DNA of 64,000 bases. It comes from Algibacter pacificus (GTDB taxonomy: Bacteria > Bacteroidota > Bacteroidia > Flavobacteriales > Flavobacteriaceae). The DNA lies in the NCBI RefSeq assembly GCF_008033385.1, contig NZ_VOGY01000001.1, forward strand, positions 620,001 to 684,000, read 5' to 3'. Under the pieces are notes generated by a model, which worked only from the letters and a program-made list of their open reading frames with translations, had not been told where the DNA came from and did no database searches. Shown here in pieces: positions 47,597-56,082 of this stretch (positions are counted from its first letter, which is position 1; each line of letters starts with the position of its first letter). The translations under genes and the position numbers were made by a program.

Positions 47597-49036
47597 ATGA
47601 AACATTATAAACAATATATTAATGGGCAATTTATAGACTCAAAAGCAACTTCGGTTATTGAGATTTTGAACCCATGTACAGAACAAGTTATAAGTACCAT
47701 ATCTACAGGTACAGTAGAAGATGCAAATAATGCTTTAGAGGCTGCACAAGCAGCACAACCAGCTTGGGAAGCTTTACCAGCTATACAGAGAGCTGCATTT
47801 TTGCATAAAATGGCCGATGTTATTAGAGCAAACCGAGTGTTTTTGGCAGAAACATTGTCTAAAGAACAAGCTAAAGTTATTGGTTTAGCTCAGGTGGAAA
47901 TTGATGTAACAGCCGATTATTTTGATTATAATGCAGGTTGGGCTCGTAGAATAGAAGGAGAAATTATTCAGAGTGATCGCGAAAAAGAACATATATATTT
48001 GCACAAAGTGCCAATTGGGGTGGCTGTAGGTATATGTCCTTGGAATTTCCCATTTTTTGTAATGGCACGTAAAGTGGCAGCATCTTTAATTACAGGAAAT
48101 ACTTGTGTTATTAAACCAAGTTCTGAAGCACCAAATACCATTATGGAATTTGCAGATTTTATTCAAACAATAGGTTTACCTAATGGTGTTTTAAACTTTG
48201 TTTGTGGAGCCGGTAGAACAGTTGGGAATGCACTATCTAAAAGCCCAATTACCGGAATTATTAGTTTAACCGGTAGTGTTGGTGCAGGACAAAAAGTAAT
48301 TACTGCGGCTGCCGAAAATATTACAAAAGTATCATTAGAGTTAGGTGGAAAAGCCCCTGCTATTGTCTGTGCTGATGCTAATATGGAATTAGCCGTTAAC
48401 TCTGTAGTATCATCTAAAGTTATTTTTAGTGGTCAAGTTTGTAACTGTGCCGAACGTGTCTATGTTGAGGATAGTATTTATGATGAATTCGTAGATAAAC
48501 TTACAAAAAAAATGAGTCAAGTTACTATTGAAGACGCATTAACAGGTGTAAATGCAGATATGAGTAGTTTGGTTTCAAAAGATCAATTAGATAAAATATC
48601 TGAAATGGTTGAATTTGCTAAGAAAGAAGGAGCCGAAGTTTTAGTTGGTGGTAAGCGTCCTGAAAAATTTGATAGAGGTTACTTTTATGAGCCAACTATT
48701 TTAACAAACTGTAGTCAGGATAGCCGAATTATTCAAGAAGAAGTTTTTGGACCTGTATTACCGGTAATGAAATTTAATACATTAGATGAAGCTATTGCCA
48801 TGTCTAATGATACAGAATTTGGATTAACATCTTCTATTTTTTCAGAAAATTTTAACAACATAATGAAAGCTACTAACGGTTTGCATTTTGGAGAAACTTA
48901 CGTAAACAGGGAGCATTTTGAAGCAATTCAAGGCTTCCATGCAGGTTGGAAAAAATCTGGTGTTGGTGGTGCAGATGGTAAGCATGGTATGGAAGAATAT
49001 TTACATACACGTGTGGTGTATGCTAAATACTATTAA
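47597..49036 (+). CDS. aldA: Lactaldehyde dehydrogenase, AldA type
   Basis: The 479-residue protein is an NAD(P)-dependent aldehyde dehydrogenase. VGICPWNFPFFVMARK, LTGSVGAGQKV, SLELGGKAPAIV and SGQVCNCAERVYV are present; the last is nearly the same as in E. coli AldA, with the catalytic cysteine at Cys282. It oxidises L-lactaldehyde (and glycolaldehyde) to lactate. Here it duplicates the activity expected of the dehydrogenase half of the first operon gene. A strong terminator follows 10 bases after the stop, closing this transcript. Confidence 0.93.
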   Translation: MKHYKQYINGQFIDSKATSVIEILNPCTEQVISTISTGTVEDANNALEAAQAAQPAWEALPAIQRAAFLHKMADVIRANRVFLAETLSKEQAKVIGLAQVEIDVTADYFDYNAGWARRIEGEIIQSDREKEHIYLHKVPIGVAVGICPWNFPFFVMARKVAASLITGNTCVIKPSSEAPNTIMEFADFIQTIGLPNGVLNFVCGAGRTVGNALSKSPITGIISLTGSVGAGQKVITAAAENITKVSLELGGKAPAIVCADANMELAVNSVVSSKVIFSGQVCNCAERVYVEDSIYDEFVDKLTKKMSQVTIEDALTGVNADMSSLVSKDQLDKISEMVEFAKKEGAEVLVGGKRPEKFDRGYFYEPTILTNCSQDSRIIQEEVFGPVLPVMKFNTLDEAIAMSNDTEFGLTSSIFSENFNNIMKATNGLHFGETYVNREHFEAIQGFHAGWKKSGVGGADGKHGMEEYLHTRVVYAKYY

Positions 49037-49044
49037 ATAAAAGC

Positions 49045-49090
49045 AGGACAGATAGCACAGCATAAAAATGTGGCTATCTGTCTTTTTTTT
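49045..49090 (+). terminator. Strong rho-independent terminator after aldA
   Basis: GACAGATAGC (49047-49056) pairs fully with GCTATCTGTC (49073-49082) across a 16-base loop and is followed by eight T. It separates aldA from the NCS1 permease gene. Confidence 0.93.
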
Positions 49091-49168
49091 ATATAAATTT
49101 TAAAATTTATTGCTATTCTATTTTATATGGAATACGTTTTTTATTAACAAATATAACAGAACTACTAA

Positions 49169-50581
49169 ATGAGCCAAATAAGTATTGAAGAAGATATTAT
49201 TGAAGAAAATGGAGGAGGAGAGTTTGAAAGAACTCCGGTGCCAAACTCTAAATTAAAAGATTGGAAAAATTTCATAGGGATGTATGCCGGCGAACATGCT
49301 GCGGGTACCGAATTTATGATTGGACCTCTGTTTTTAACCGCTGGTGTTAGTGCTTTTGACTTGATAGTTGGTTTATTAATAGGGAATTTGTTAGCCGTTT
49401 TAAGTTGGCGATTTTTAACTGCAGAAATAGCGGTTAAAAATAGGTTGACTCTGTATTATCAATTAGAAAAAATTTGTGGAAAAAAATTGGTCACGGGGTA
49501 TAATTTAGCCAATGGAATTCTTTTTTGTTTTCTCGCTGGCTCTATGATTACGGTCTCGGCTACAGCAGTTGGTATTCCTTTTAATATGCCAATGCCTAAG
49601 TTAGATGATACGCTTCCAAATGGAATGACCTGGGTAATTATTGTTATTGTCATTGGAGCAGTAATCTCTATAATTGCAGCACGTGGTTATGATACTGTTA
49701 CGAAAGCAGCAAATTGGATGTCTCCGGTTATTGTACTTGCTTTTGTTGCTGCTGGAATTGTTGCTTTAGGCCAATTAGGAGTTGATAGCTTTCAAAAATT
49801 TTGGGATATTTGGGGTGAAGGAGGTGACCCTTTTCCTGGGCAAACAAAATTTACTTTTTGGCATGTTGTTATATGGTCTTGGTTTGCTAATGGTGCCATG
49901 CATATTGGTATGTCCGATTTATCAGTATTTCGATTTGCTAAACAAGCCAAAGCAGGATGGGCTACCGCTGCCGGAATGTATGTTGGTCATTACATGGCCT
50001 GGATAGCAGCAGCTTTACTTTATGCTGTATATTTAAAATCACCAGAGGCACAAGCGTTTTTAAGTGTTGGAGATGCGCCGCCTGTAGCTCCTGGTCCTAT
50101 GGCTTATAATGCTATTGGTGTTTTTGGTATTATTGCTGTGGTACTAGCAGGTTGGACAACAGCCAATCCTACTATTTACAGAGCTGGTTTAGCCTTTCAA
50201 GCTATTTTGCCAAAATTATCTACTGCCAAGGTTACTATTATAGCTGGTACTGTGGCTACAATAGCAGGGTTGTTTCCCGCTTTCGCAATGAAACTTTTAG
50301 GTTTTGTAGCGTTGTACGGATTCATTTTAGCCCCGTTTGGAGCGGTAATTGTATTTGAGCATTTCTTTCATAAAAAAGTGGGCATTATAAAAAATTACGC
50401 TGAATTGGCTAATTTGTCTTTTAACAAATCGGTGTTTTGGGCATGGGCTATTAGCTTTGGATTATTTTATTTCATTTCTGTTAAGTTTGATGTGTTTTTA
50501 TCTTTTGTAACTTTACCTTCTTGGTTGTTATGCGGTATTTTATTTTTAGTATTTAGTAAATATTTTCAGAAGAAGGTATAA
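49169..50581 (+). CDS. NCS1-family permease, candidate rhamnose-pathway transporter
   Basis: The 470-residue protein has about 12 hydrophobic spans and the layout of nucleobase:cation symporter-1 (NCS1, cytosine/allantoin permease) proteins: a charged N-terminus, KNFIGMYAGEHAAGTEFMIGP in the first span, SWFANGAMHIGMSDLSVFRFAK, and GWTTANPTIYRAGLAF. NCS1 members normally import nucleobases, hydantoins or thiamin precursors. Its position directly after the rhamnose operon, with no RhaT-type symporter in the window, raises the possibility that it carries rhamnose or a pathway product; this is inference. A terminator separates it from aldA, so it may have its own promoter in the 132-base gap. Confidence 0.85.
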   Translation: MSQISIEEDIIEENGGGEFERTPVPNSKLKDWKNFIGMYAGEHAAGTEFMIGPLFLTAGVSAFDLIVGLLIGNLLAVLSWRFLTAEIAVKNRLTLYYQLEKICGKKLVTGYNLANGILFCFLAGSMITVSATAVGIPFNMPMPKLDDTLPNGMTWVIIVIVIGAVISIIAARGYDTVTKAANWMSPVIVLAFVAAGIVALGQLGVDSFQKFWDIWGEGGDPFPGQTKFTFWHVVIWSWFANGAMHIGMSDLSVFRFAKQAKAGWATAAGMYVGHYMAWIAAALLYAVYLKSPEAQAFLSVGDAPPVAPGPMAYNAIGVFGIIAVVLAGWTTANPTIYRAGLAFQAILPKLSTAKVTIIAGTVATIAGLFPAFAMKLLGFVALYGFILAPFGAVIVFEHFFHKKVGIIKNYAELANLSFNKSVFWAWAISFGLFYFISVKFDVFLSFVTLPSWLLCGILFLVFSKYFQKKV

Positions 50582-51092
50582 ACATTTTAATACAGGCTTA
50601 AAAATTATGAGTAAAGTTGTTTGTTTTTCAGTTTTTAATTGAAAAATGAACTTGTTAACAAGCTGAATTTATTGAAAATAATTTTCCCTTAATTTCTAAT
50701 GGATAGTAATTTGATTGAGGTTACTAAACAAATAGAAGTTAGGGGATTTTATATTTAAAACCTTTTTAATATCTCCTATTTTAAGATGTAAAACAGAGAA
50801 AATTATAGTATAAGTAGTTTATAATATCTACTAGAGATAGTTTAAACCACATGAAAATACATATAATTTGCCACTTATTTGTAGCAACTTTGCCGCGCAC
50901 AGGTTAAAACAGCATTACATCTTCCATTAATACTTTTAGTTGCGCGATCTTGGCTATTATGTGTAATCGAGTTAGTTAAAATCCCTTTGGTCGTATAATA
51001 GGCTCTAAATAAATGTATATAGTGGATTAAATGGTTAATTAGAAAACAAAAAAAGAAATAATATAAAAAGTTATTATAATTTTTATCTAGAT
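50582..51092. other. Intergenic region between the permease and the convergent AraC gene
   Basis: These 511 bases hold no supportable gene. There is a perfect 12-base palindrome CTTGTTAACAAG at 50651-50662 and a patch near 50885-50990 that is less AT-rich than the surroundings, without recognisable coding content. No clear terminator for either convergent gene is visible. Confidence 0.6.
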
Positions 51093-51980
51093 TTATTTAT
51101 CTAAATTTTGTTTGTAATTTCTAGGCGATTTTCCCATAAAATTTTTAAATATTCTAGAAAAATATAAAGGGTCGTCAAAACCTATTTTAAAACTAATTTC
51201 TTTTACACTTAAATCGGTGTAATTTAAATATTCACAGGCTTTTTGTATTTTTTTTAAATTAAAAAAAACGAGTATGGGGTATCCTGTTTTTGCTTTAAAT
51301 TTAGTATGCAAATAGGATTTAGAGTAATTAAATTTTGTGGCTATTTCGTCTAATGTAAAATTTTTATTTAAGTTGTTTAGCAGAAATTCTTTTACTAAAT
51401 CAACCGAAGTGTCCTTTTTATTAATTTCTACAGTAGATTCAAAATCATGATAAATAAAAGAGCTAATAAAGTTTAAGCTTAACAGATTGGCATATTCTAA
51501 GTGGTTTTCTAAATAATTACTATTGAATAGGTTAAATATTTTTTCAAAACTTTCTATTTTTTCTAAAGAGAACGGCACGTTTTTATAATTTTTAGAGTGC
51601 GTTGAAGCGTACCTACCATACAGTTGCTGTGCTAATGCCCCTTTAAAATGAAACCAATAAATACTCCAAGGGCTTTTATCATCAGCTTTGTATTCATGTT
51701 TAACTTTTTTAGGAATTATAAAAAATTGATTAGGGTATATTAAATGTTTTATATTGTTTATTATTATTTCACCTTTTCCTTTTGTACAATAGATAAAAAT
51801 ATATTGGTTCGCACCGTTATTTCTAATTCGGTGGTGATTGTTAGCCATAGGATAGTAGCCTAAATCGCTTACATAAAAGCTTTGTGTTATTTTATTTTGT
51901 TTAATATCACTAATTATGGTTTTTGGTAAGGCAACCATTTTTTGACCAAGAAACCCTTCCTTAAGAGTAGTATTATCCAT
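51093..51980 (-). CDS. AraC-family transcriptional regulator
   Basis: The 295-residue protein has a cupin-type AraC ligand-binding domain (IFIYCTKGKGEIIIN, YPNQFFIIPKKVKHEYKADD) and a C-terminal double helix-turn-helix (FTLDEIATKFNYSKSYLHTKFKAKTG and VKEISFKIGFDDPLYFSRIFKNFMGKSPRNYK). It is divergent from the GH-A/GH30/sulfatase/transporter operon across a 974-base gap and is the obvious candidate to control it. It is not a close relative of the AraC protein at 40 kb, since the sensor halves differ strongly. Confidence 0.92.
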   Translation of the reverse strand: MDNTTLKEGFLGQKMVALPKTIISDIKQNKITQSFYVSDLGYYPMANNHHRIRNNGANQYIFIYCTKGKGEIIINNIKHLIYPNQFFIIPKKVKHEYKADDKSPWSIYWFHFKGALAQQLYGRYASTHSKNYKNVPFSLEKIESFEKIFNLFNSNYLENHLEYANLLSLNFISSFIYHDFESTVEINKKDTSVDLVKEFLLNNLNKNFTLDEIATKFNYSKSYLHTKFKAKTGYPILVFFNLKKIQKACEYLNYTDLSVKEISFKIGFDDPLYFSRIFKNFMGKSPRNYKQNLDK

Positions 51981-52954
51981 TTTTCATTATGTTTAAATTT
52001 GACACTATTTAGTTGTTTTAGTTTGTGTTGTTTTTTTTAATATAAATAAAATCTTCTAGTAGATTTTAGCTTGTTTTCTTATTTATTGAACCTATAAAAT
52101 TTTTTATTTAGGCTCTAAATATAAAAATAAACATCCATGTATTTATACCGTTGGCTTAATACTTTTAATCTATTTATGATGTGTTTATGTTTTTAGTGCA
52201 ATATAATAGTGATTTTTAGTTCATTTTAAATTATTAATATAAATATAGTCTTTTATAGTAATATTATCCATAGATAAGATTTTTATATCTATGTTTCTTT
52301 TTTTGTTTGATTATATATTTGAAAATAGAGGATTGTATTTGTTTTTAATTGGCTATCAATAGCAGTATTTGAGTTATAAATAAAGCTATTTCTTGGTTTT
52401 GAAAAACATGTTCTGTGTTTTGTTTCCTTACAATAAATAATAATCTATGTTTACTTGTGTACAATAGATCTTTCAGTAGGGAATATTTCTAATAGTAATA
52501 TTAGGTTATAACTGAGGTGTTGTTATTAAAACATCAAAAATTAATTGATTTGATGGAGTTTATAATGATGGTTTTAGGAACAAGAGTTTCATTTCACAAA
52601 TTAATTTATATATAAGTTATTTCGACGCTTCTGGTAAATATTGATTAGTGAAATAGTTTTAGAATCTTGAAGACGATGCGCTAAATGAAGATTTTGATGT
52701 TGATAGAAACATTGTATGCTTAAAGTAAAAGGTTGTGTGTTATAATTCTAGTTTTTATTAGAATATATAGATAGCGTAGGTAACTTTCTATGCAACTTAC
52801 ATTGATATTTTAATACGAGTGTTATTTAATATTTTGGCTTTATTAAAAAGGGTATTAGGACACAAAACATTGAATGTATAATATCTTAGATTTTACCAAA
52901 AAACTTAAGGCATTAAAAACTGCTAACTAATAATTATTAAAAATAAAATTAAAC
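51981..52954. other. Large divergent intergenic region (974 bases) before the GH-A gene
   Basis: No gene is supported here; all frames are closed by frequent stops. It presumably carries the promoters of araC (minus) and the GH-A operon (plus). At 52852-52872 GTATTAGGACACAAAACATTG-like text loosely resembles the region around the operator before GH3 (AGGA plus ACAAAACAT shared). A TAGATTTT near 52886 is one base off the -7 consensus. Confidence 0.55.
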
Positions 52955-54382
52955 ATGAAAGCACCGTTTGTAAAAATTGTTAACACGCTAGTATTTATAT
53001 GCATTTTAGCATCTTGTTCTACTAATGAAACAGAGGAAAGTATCGACCCTATAATCAATGATGAAACTGATGAAACAGATGAAATTATTGTAGAGGTCGT
53101 TCCTGATGTTATTTTAACTGTAAATGCCGCAGAAAAAACGGCGATTCACCCTGAGATTTTTGGAGTTAATAACGATTGGAAACAGGTTTCAAACACCTCT
53201 TTTCCTTCCTTTGCTAATACTTTAAATACTATAGATTATAGCATTATGAGATATCCTGGAGGTTGGGAATCTGAATTTTATGAATGGGATTCTAATACAA
53301 CACCAAGTTGGAACTCAGCACCAGAAAATCCAGGAGCATCAGTGAGTTCACTTAAGGCAAATGTTAGTAATTACAGTATTGTTATCCCTACGGCTGCCGC
53401 AATGGACAAAGTATTAGGTTCTGAGCAGTTTAATACCGCTTTACAGGAGTTAAAACTTACGGCAGAGAAAGCTATTAATTATGCCGGTGATCAGTTTGGT
53501 ATTGTGGAAATAGGTAATGAATGGTGGTTGCAATGGGGCGGCGGCGTTGATAGAGCTGCAAAATTATCTAAATATACGCAAATAGCAATGAATTTAGCTT
53601 CGCATTTAGATGAAAAATTCCCTAATCGAAAGTTTAAATTATTGGTTAATGGCGATTATACCAAACCAGAGGAATTTTTAACCATGAAAGAACAATTCAC
53701 AAAAGCCTATCAAGTTATAGATGGTGTTGCTTTACATACCTATACAGGCTACCAAACAGACACCCACAATATAAGCGATTTAGAATCTAGAATAAATGCT
53801 TGTGCTAATAATTTCAATGCAGAGAAACATTATGTTTATTTGTCCGAATGGATGCCTTCTAGAGATTACAATAATCGTGCGTTATACATGGAAGCAGCTA
53901 ATATAATCCCAGATATAATTCAGATTTATGCAAGAGCAAATGCCGATGCAGCTGCATTTTGGCCACCTATAAATTCATCTATACCTGGCTTAGGACTTAC
54001 TAATTGGAATTACTCAACCGTTTTTCCCGTTGGACAAATTTTTGGAGAACTTTCGCGATCGTTTAAAGGGCATGTACTAAAAACTACAGCTAACAAATTT
54101 CATGTGGCGGCGGCTTTAAACGATTCGGAGACCATAGTGGTTTTTGTTACTGGTGGTAATCAAGAAGCTGCATTGGCTGCTATTAAAATTGAAAATTTCA
54201 CAATTACTTCCATAGAAAATGTAGAACGGTTTGTGCCTGATGATTACCTTGATACGAGTAAAGCGGCTAGCTACAAAACGGAAGAAGCTACAGCAGAAAT
54301 AAATAAAAATAATGAAGTTGTTTTCGATATTAATAAAGAAGGAAAATATCAAATTTACAAAATAATATTAAAAGGATATTAG
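52955..54382 (+). CDS. Clan GH-A glycoside hydrolase of uncertain family, lipoprotein
   Basis: The 475-residue protein has a lipoprotein signal (lipobox ILASC) and an acidic linker rich in DETDE (about 25-50). The remainder is a TIM barrel with a short C-terminal beta-domain. IHPEIFGVNNDW opens the barrel, as in GH39/GH51/GH79-like enzymes. The two probable catalytic glutamates are Glu189 (EIGNEWW, acid/base) and Glu298 (YLSEWM, nucleophile), at the ends of strands 4 and 7. I cannot assign a family with confidence; GH39-, GH51- or GH79-like activities on xylose, arabinose or glucuronate are options. It opens the operon divergent from araC. Confidence 0.75.
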   Translation: MKAPFVKIVNTLVFICILASCSTNETEESIDPIINDETDETDEIIVEVVPDVILTVNAAEKTAIHPEIFGVNNDWKQVSNTSFPSFANTLNTIDYSIMRYPGGWESEFYEWDSNTTPSWNSAPENPGASVSSLKANVSNYSIVIPTAAAMDKVLGSEQFNTALQELKLTAEKAINYAGDQFGIVEIGNEWWLQWGGGVDRAAKLSKYTQIAMNLASHLDEKFPNRKFKLLVNGDYTKPEEFLTMKEQFTKAYQVIDGVALHTYTGYQTDTHNISDLESRINACANNFNAEKHYVYLSEWMPSRDYNNRALYMEAANIIPDIIQIYARANADAAAFWPPINSSIPGLGLTNWNYSTVFPVGQIFGELSRSFKGHVLKTTANKFHVAAALNDSETIVVFVTGGNQEAALAAIKIENFTITSIENVERFVPDDYLDTSKAASYKTEEATAEINKNNEVVFDINKEGKYQIYKIILKGY

Positions 54383-54384
54383 TA

Positions 54385-54430
54385 AGTAAAAGTAATATTG
54401 TCCATATTTATGCTTTTACTGTCTATTTTT
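54385..54430 (+). terminator. Weak hairpin after the GH-A gene
   Basis: AGTAAAAG (54385-54392) pairs with CTTTTACT (54413-54420), followed by GTCTATTTTT. The stem is AT-rich and the loop is 20 bases, so termination may be partial. Confidence 0.4.
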
Positions 54431-54447
54431 ATTGACGCATTTCGCCG

Positions 54448-54455
54448 TAAATTTG
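54448..54455 (+). promoter_or_regulatory. Candidate -7 promoter element (TAAATTTG) before GH30
   Basis: TAAATTTG fits the Bacteroidota TAnnTTTG consensus, 40 bases before the GH30 start codon and after a weak terminator, suggesting that the GH30 gene and those behind it have their own transcript. A TTG lies upstream at 54432 but closer than the usual spacing. Confidence 0.45.
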
Positions 54456-54495
54456 TAGACCTTAGTACTGTTATTTTTTTTAACTCAAATTTAAA

Positions 54496-56070
54496 ATGAA
54501 TCAATTTAAAATTAGAATTATACATGTTTTATTAGCATTATGCTTTATTTCTCTAATGAGTGATATGTTAAATGCTCAATCCCAGTCTTTAAATGTGGAT
54601 ATTAAAAATAATAATGTATTTCAATCCATAGAAGGTTTTGGGGCGTCAGATGCTTGGAGATGTCAATTTGTTGGAAAAAACTGGCCAGAAAGAAAGAAAG
54701 AAAAAATAGCAGAACTGTTATTTAGTAAAGCGTTAGATGATACTGGAAACCCAAAAGGAATAGGGCTTTCTATATGGCGTTTTTATATTGGAGCTGGTAC
54801 GGCAGAACAGGGTGAAGCATCGGGCATTAAAAATGAGTGGAGACGAGCAGAATCTTTTATAGATGCTAAGGGAGAGTATAATTGGACTAAGCAAGAAGGA
54901 CAGCAGTGGTTTTTAAATAAAGCAAAATTTTATGGTGTTGATAAGTTTTTAGCGTTTTCGATATCGGCTCCAGTGCAATGGACCAAAAATGGAAAAGGAT
55001 ATAACGGAAATAATAAGGATGGAGAAATAAACTTAAAACCAGAGCATTTTGGAGACTATTCAAGTTTTATGATTCAATTCTTAAAGCATTTTGATAATAA
55101 AGGAATAACCTTTAATTATTTAAGCCCTATAAATGAACCTCAATGGGATTGGGAAAAAAAATCGCAAGAAGGTACGCCAGCAACCAATAGCAATATTTTA
55201 GAACTTACAAAACGATTAAACCAAGGAATTGAAGCCAATAAATTATCCACAAAAATAGTATTGGGAGAAGCTGCAGATTTACGTTGGTTGTATTCTAATT
55301 ATAGAAAACCAGAACGAGGAAATCAAATTGATTATTTTTTTAATAAAAAAATAGATTTAAAGCATCTTGATCATAAAATTACAGGACACAGTTACTTTAC
55401 AACTTGGCCAGTAGATAGTTTAATTGATATTAGAAAAAAGTTGAATCATAAATTAAGTGAATATCCTAACCTTAATTACTGGCAAAGTGAGTTTTGTGTT
55501 CTTGAAAAAAATGATGATATAGGTGGGGGTGGTAAAAGAGATTTAGGTATGGATACAGCTTTGTATGTTGCCCGCGTTATTCATGCAGATCTAACTTTAG
55601 CCAATGCTAGTTCATGGCAATGGTGGACAGCCTTAACCATAGCGAATTTTAAGGATGGACTCATTTATCTCGATACGGGTATTGAAGGCGATATGTACAA
55701 TCAAAAATCTCTACAAACCAATGGTGAATTTCACGCATCAAAACTATTGTGGGCTTTAGGTAATTATTCTCGATTTGTTAAACCTAATATGGTTCGGATA
55801 GAGGTGGCATTAAAGGATAATAAAACACTAAATGAGCAATATAAAGACTTAATGATTTCGGGTTATTTGAATAAAGAAACTTCAGAAATTACACTTGTAG
55901 TCATTAATTATAGCAATGAAAATAAAAATATAAATATTTCTGATTTTCAACTTGATAAGATGTACGTCACTTCAAAAGATAAAAATTTAGAGGCTATTTT
56001 AGTAAAATCAAAAAATATTAGTATTGAAGCAAGGTCTGTAAACACCTTGATTGGTAGTTTAAATAAGTAA
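54496..56070 (+). CDS. GH30 family glycoside hydrolase
   Basis: The 524-residue protein has a signal peptide ending MLNAQ. The barrel begins with QSIEGFGASDAW, the classic GH30 start. The acid/base is Glu214 in SPINEPQWDWE and the nucleophile is Glu332 in YWQSEFCVLE; SSWQWWTAL near 375 is also typical. A C-terminal beta-sandwich wraps around the barrel (MVRIEVAL to ARSVNTLIGS). The text resembles the endo-beta-1,6-galactanase-like branch of GH30, but glucuronoxylanase, beta-xylosidase or beta-glucosidase functions also occur in the family. It is 12 bases upstream of a sulfatase gene and co-transcribed with it. Confidence 0.92.
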   Translation: MNQFKIRIIHVLLALCFISLMSDMLNAQSQSLNVDIKNNNVFQSIEGFGASDAWRCQFVGKNWPERKKEKIAELLFSKALDDTGNPKGIGLSIWRFYIGAGTAEQGEASGIKNEWRRAESFIDAKGEYNWTKQEGQQWFLNKAKFYGVDKFLAFSISAPVQWTKNGKGYNGNNKDGEINLKPEHFGDYSSFMIQFLKHFDNKGITFNYLSPINEPQWDWEKKSQEGTPATNSNILELTKRLNQGIEANKLSTKIVLGEAADLRWLYSNYRKPERGNQIDYFFNKKIDLKHLDHKITGHSYFTTWPVDSLIDIRKKLNHKLSEYPNLNYWQSEFCVLEKNDDIGGGGKRDLGMDTALYVARVIHADLTLANASSWQWWTALTIANFKDGLIYLDTGIEGDMYNQKSLQTNGEFHASKLLWALGNYSRFVKPNMVRIEVALKDNKTLNEQYKDLMISGYLNKETSEITLVVINYSNENKNINISDFQLDKMYVTSKDKNLEAILVKSKNISIEARSVNTLIGSLNK

Positions 56071-56082
56071 AAAAAATAAAAA

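Noticed and set aside
50651-50662. Perfect palindrome CTTGTTAACAAG after the permease gene
   Set aside because: It is only 12 bases with no T run and no second copy seen, so neither a terminator nor an operator can be supported.
52620-52760. Coding-like patch (…GAA GAC GAT GCG…) in the gap before the GH-A gene, possibly a decayed gene
   Set aside because: About 20 codons read smoothly but are closed by stops on both sides, and I recognise no family; too short to call a pseudogene.
52852-52872. Possible fifth copy of the operator before the GH-A gene
   Set aside because: Only AGGA and ACAAAACAT are shared with the GH3 upstream region, and an indel is needed; too weak to list as a site.
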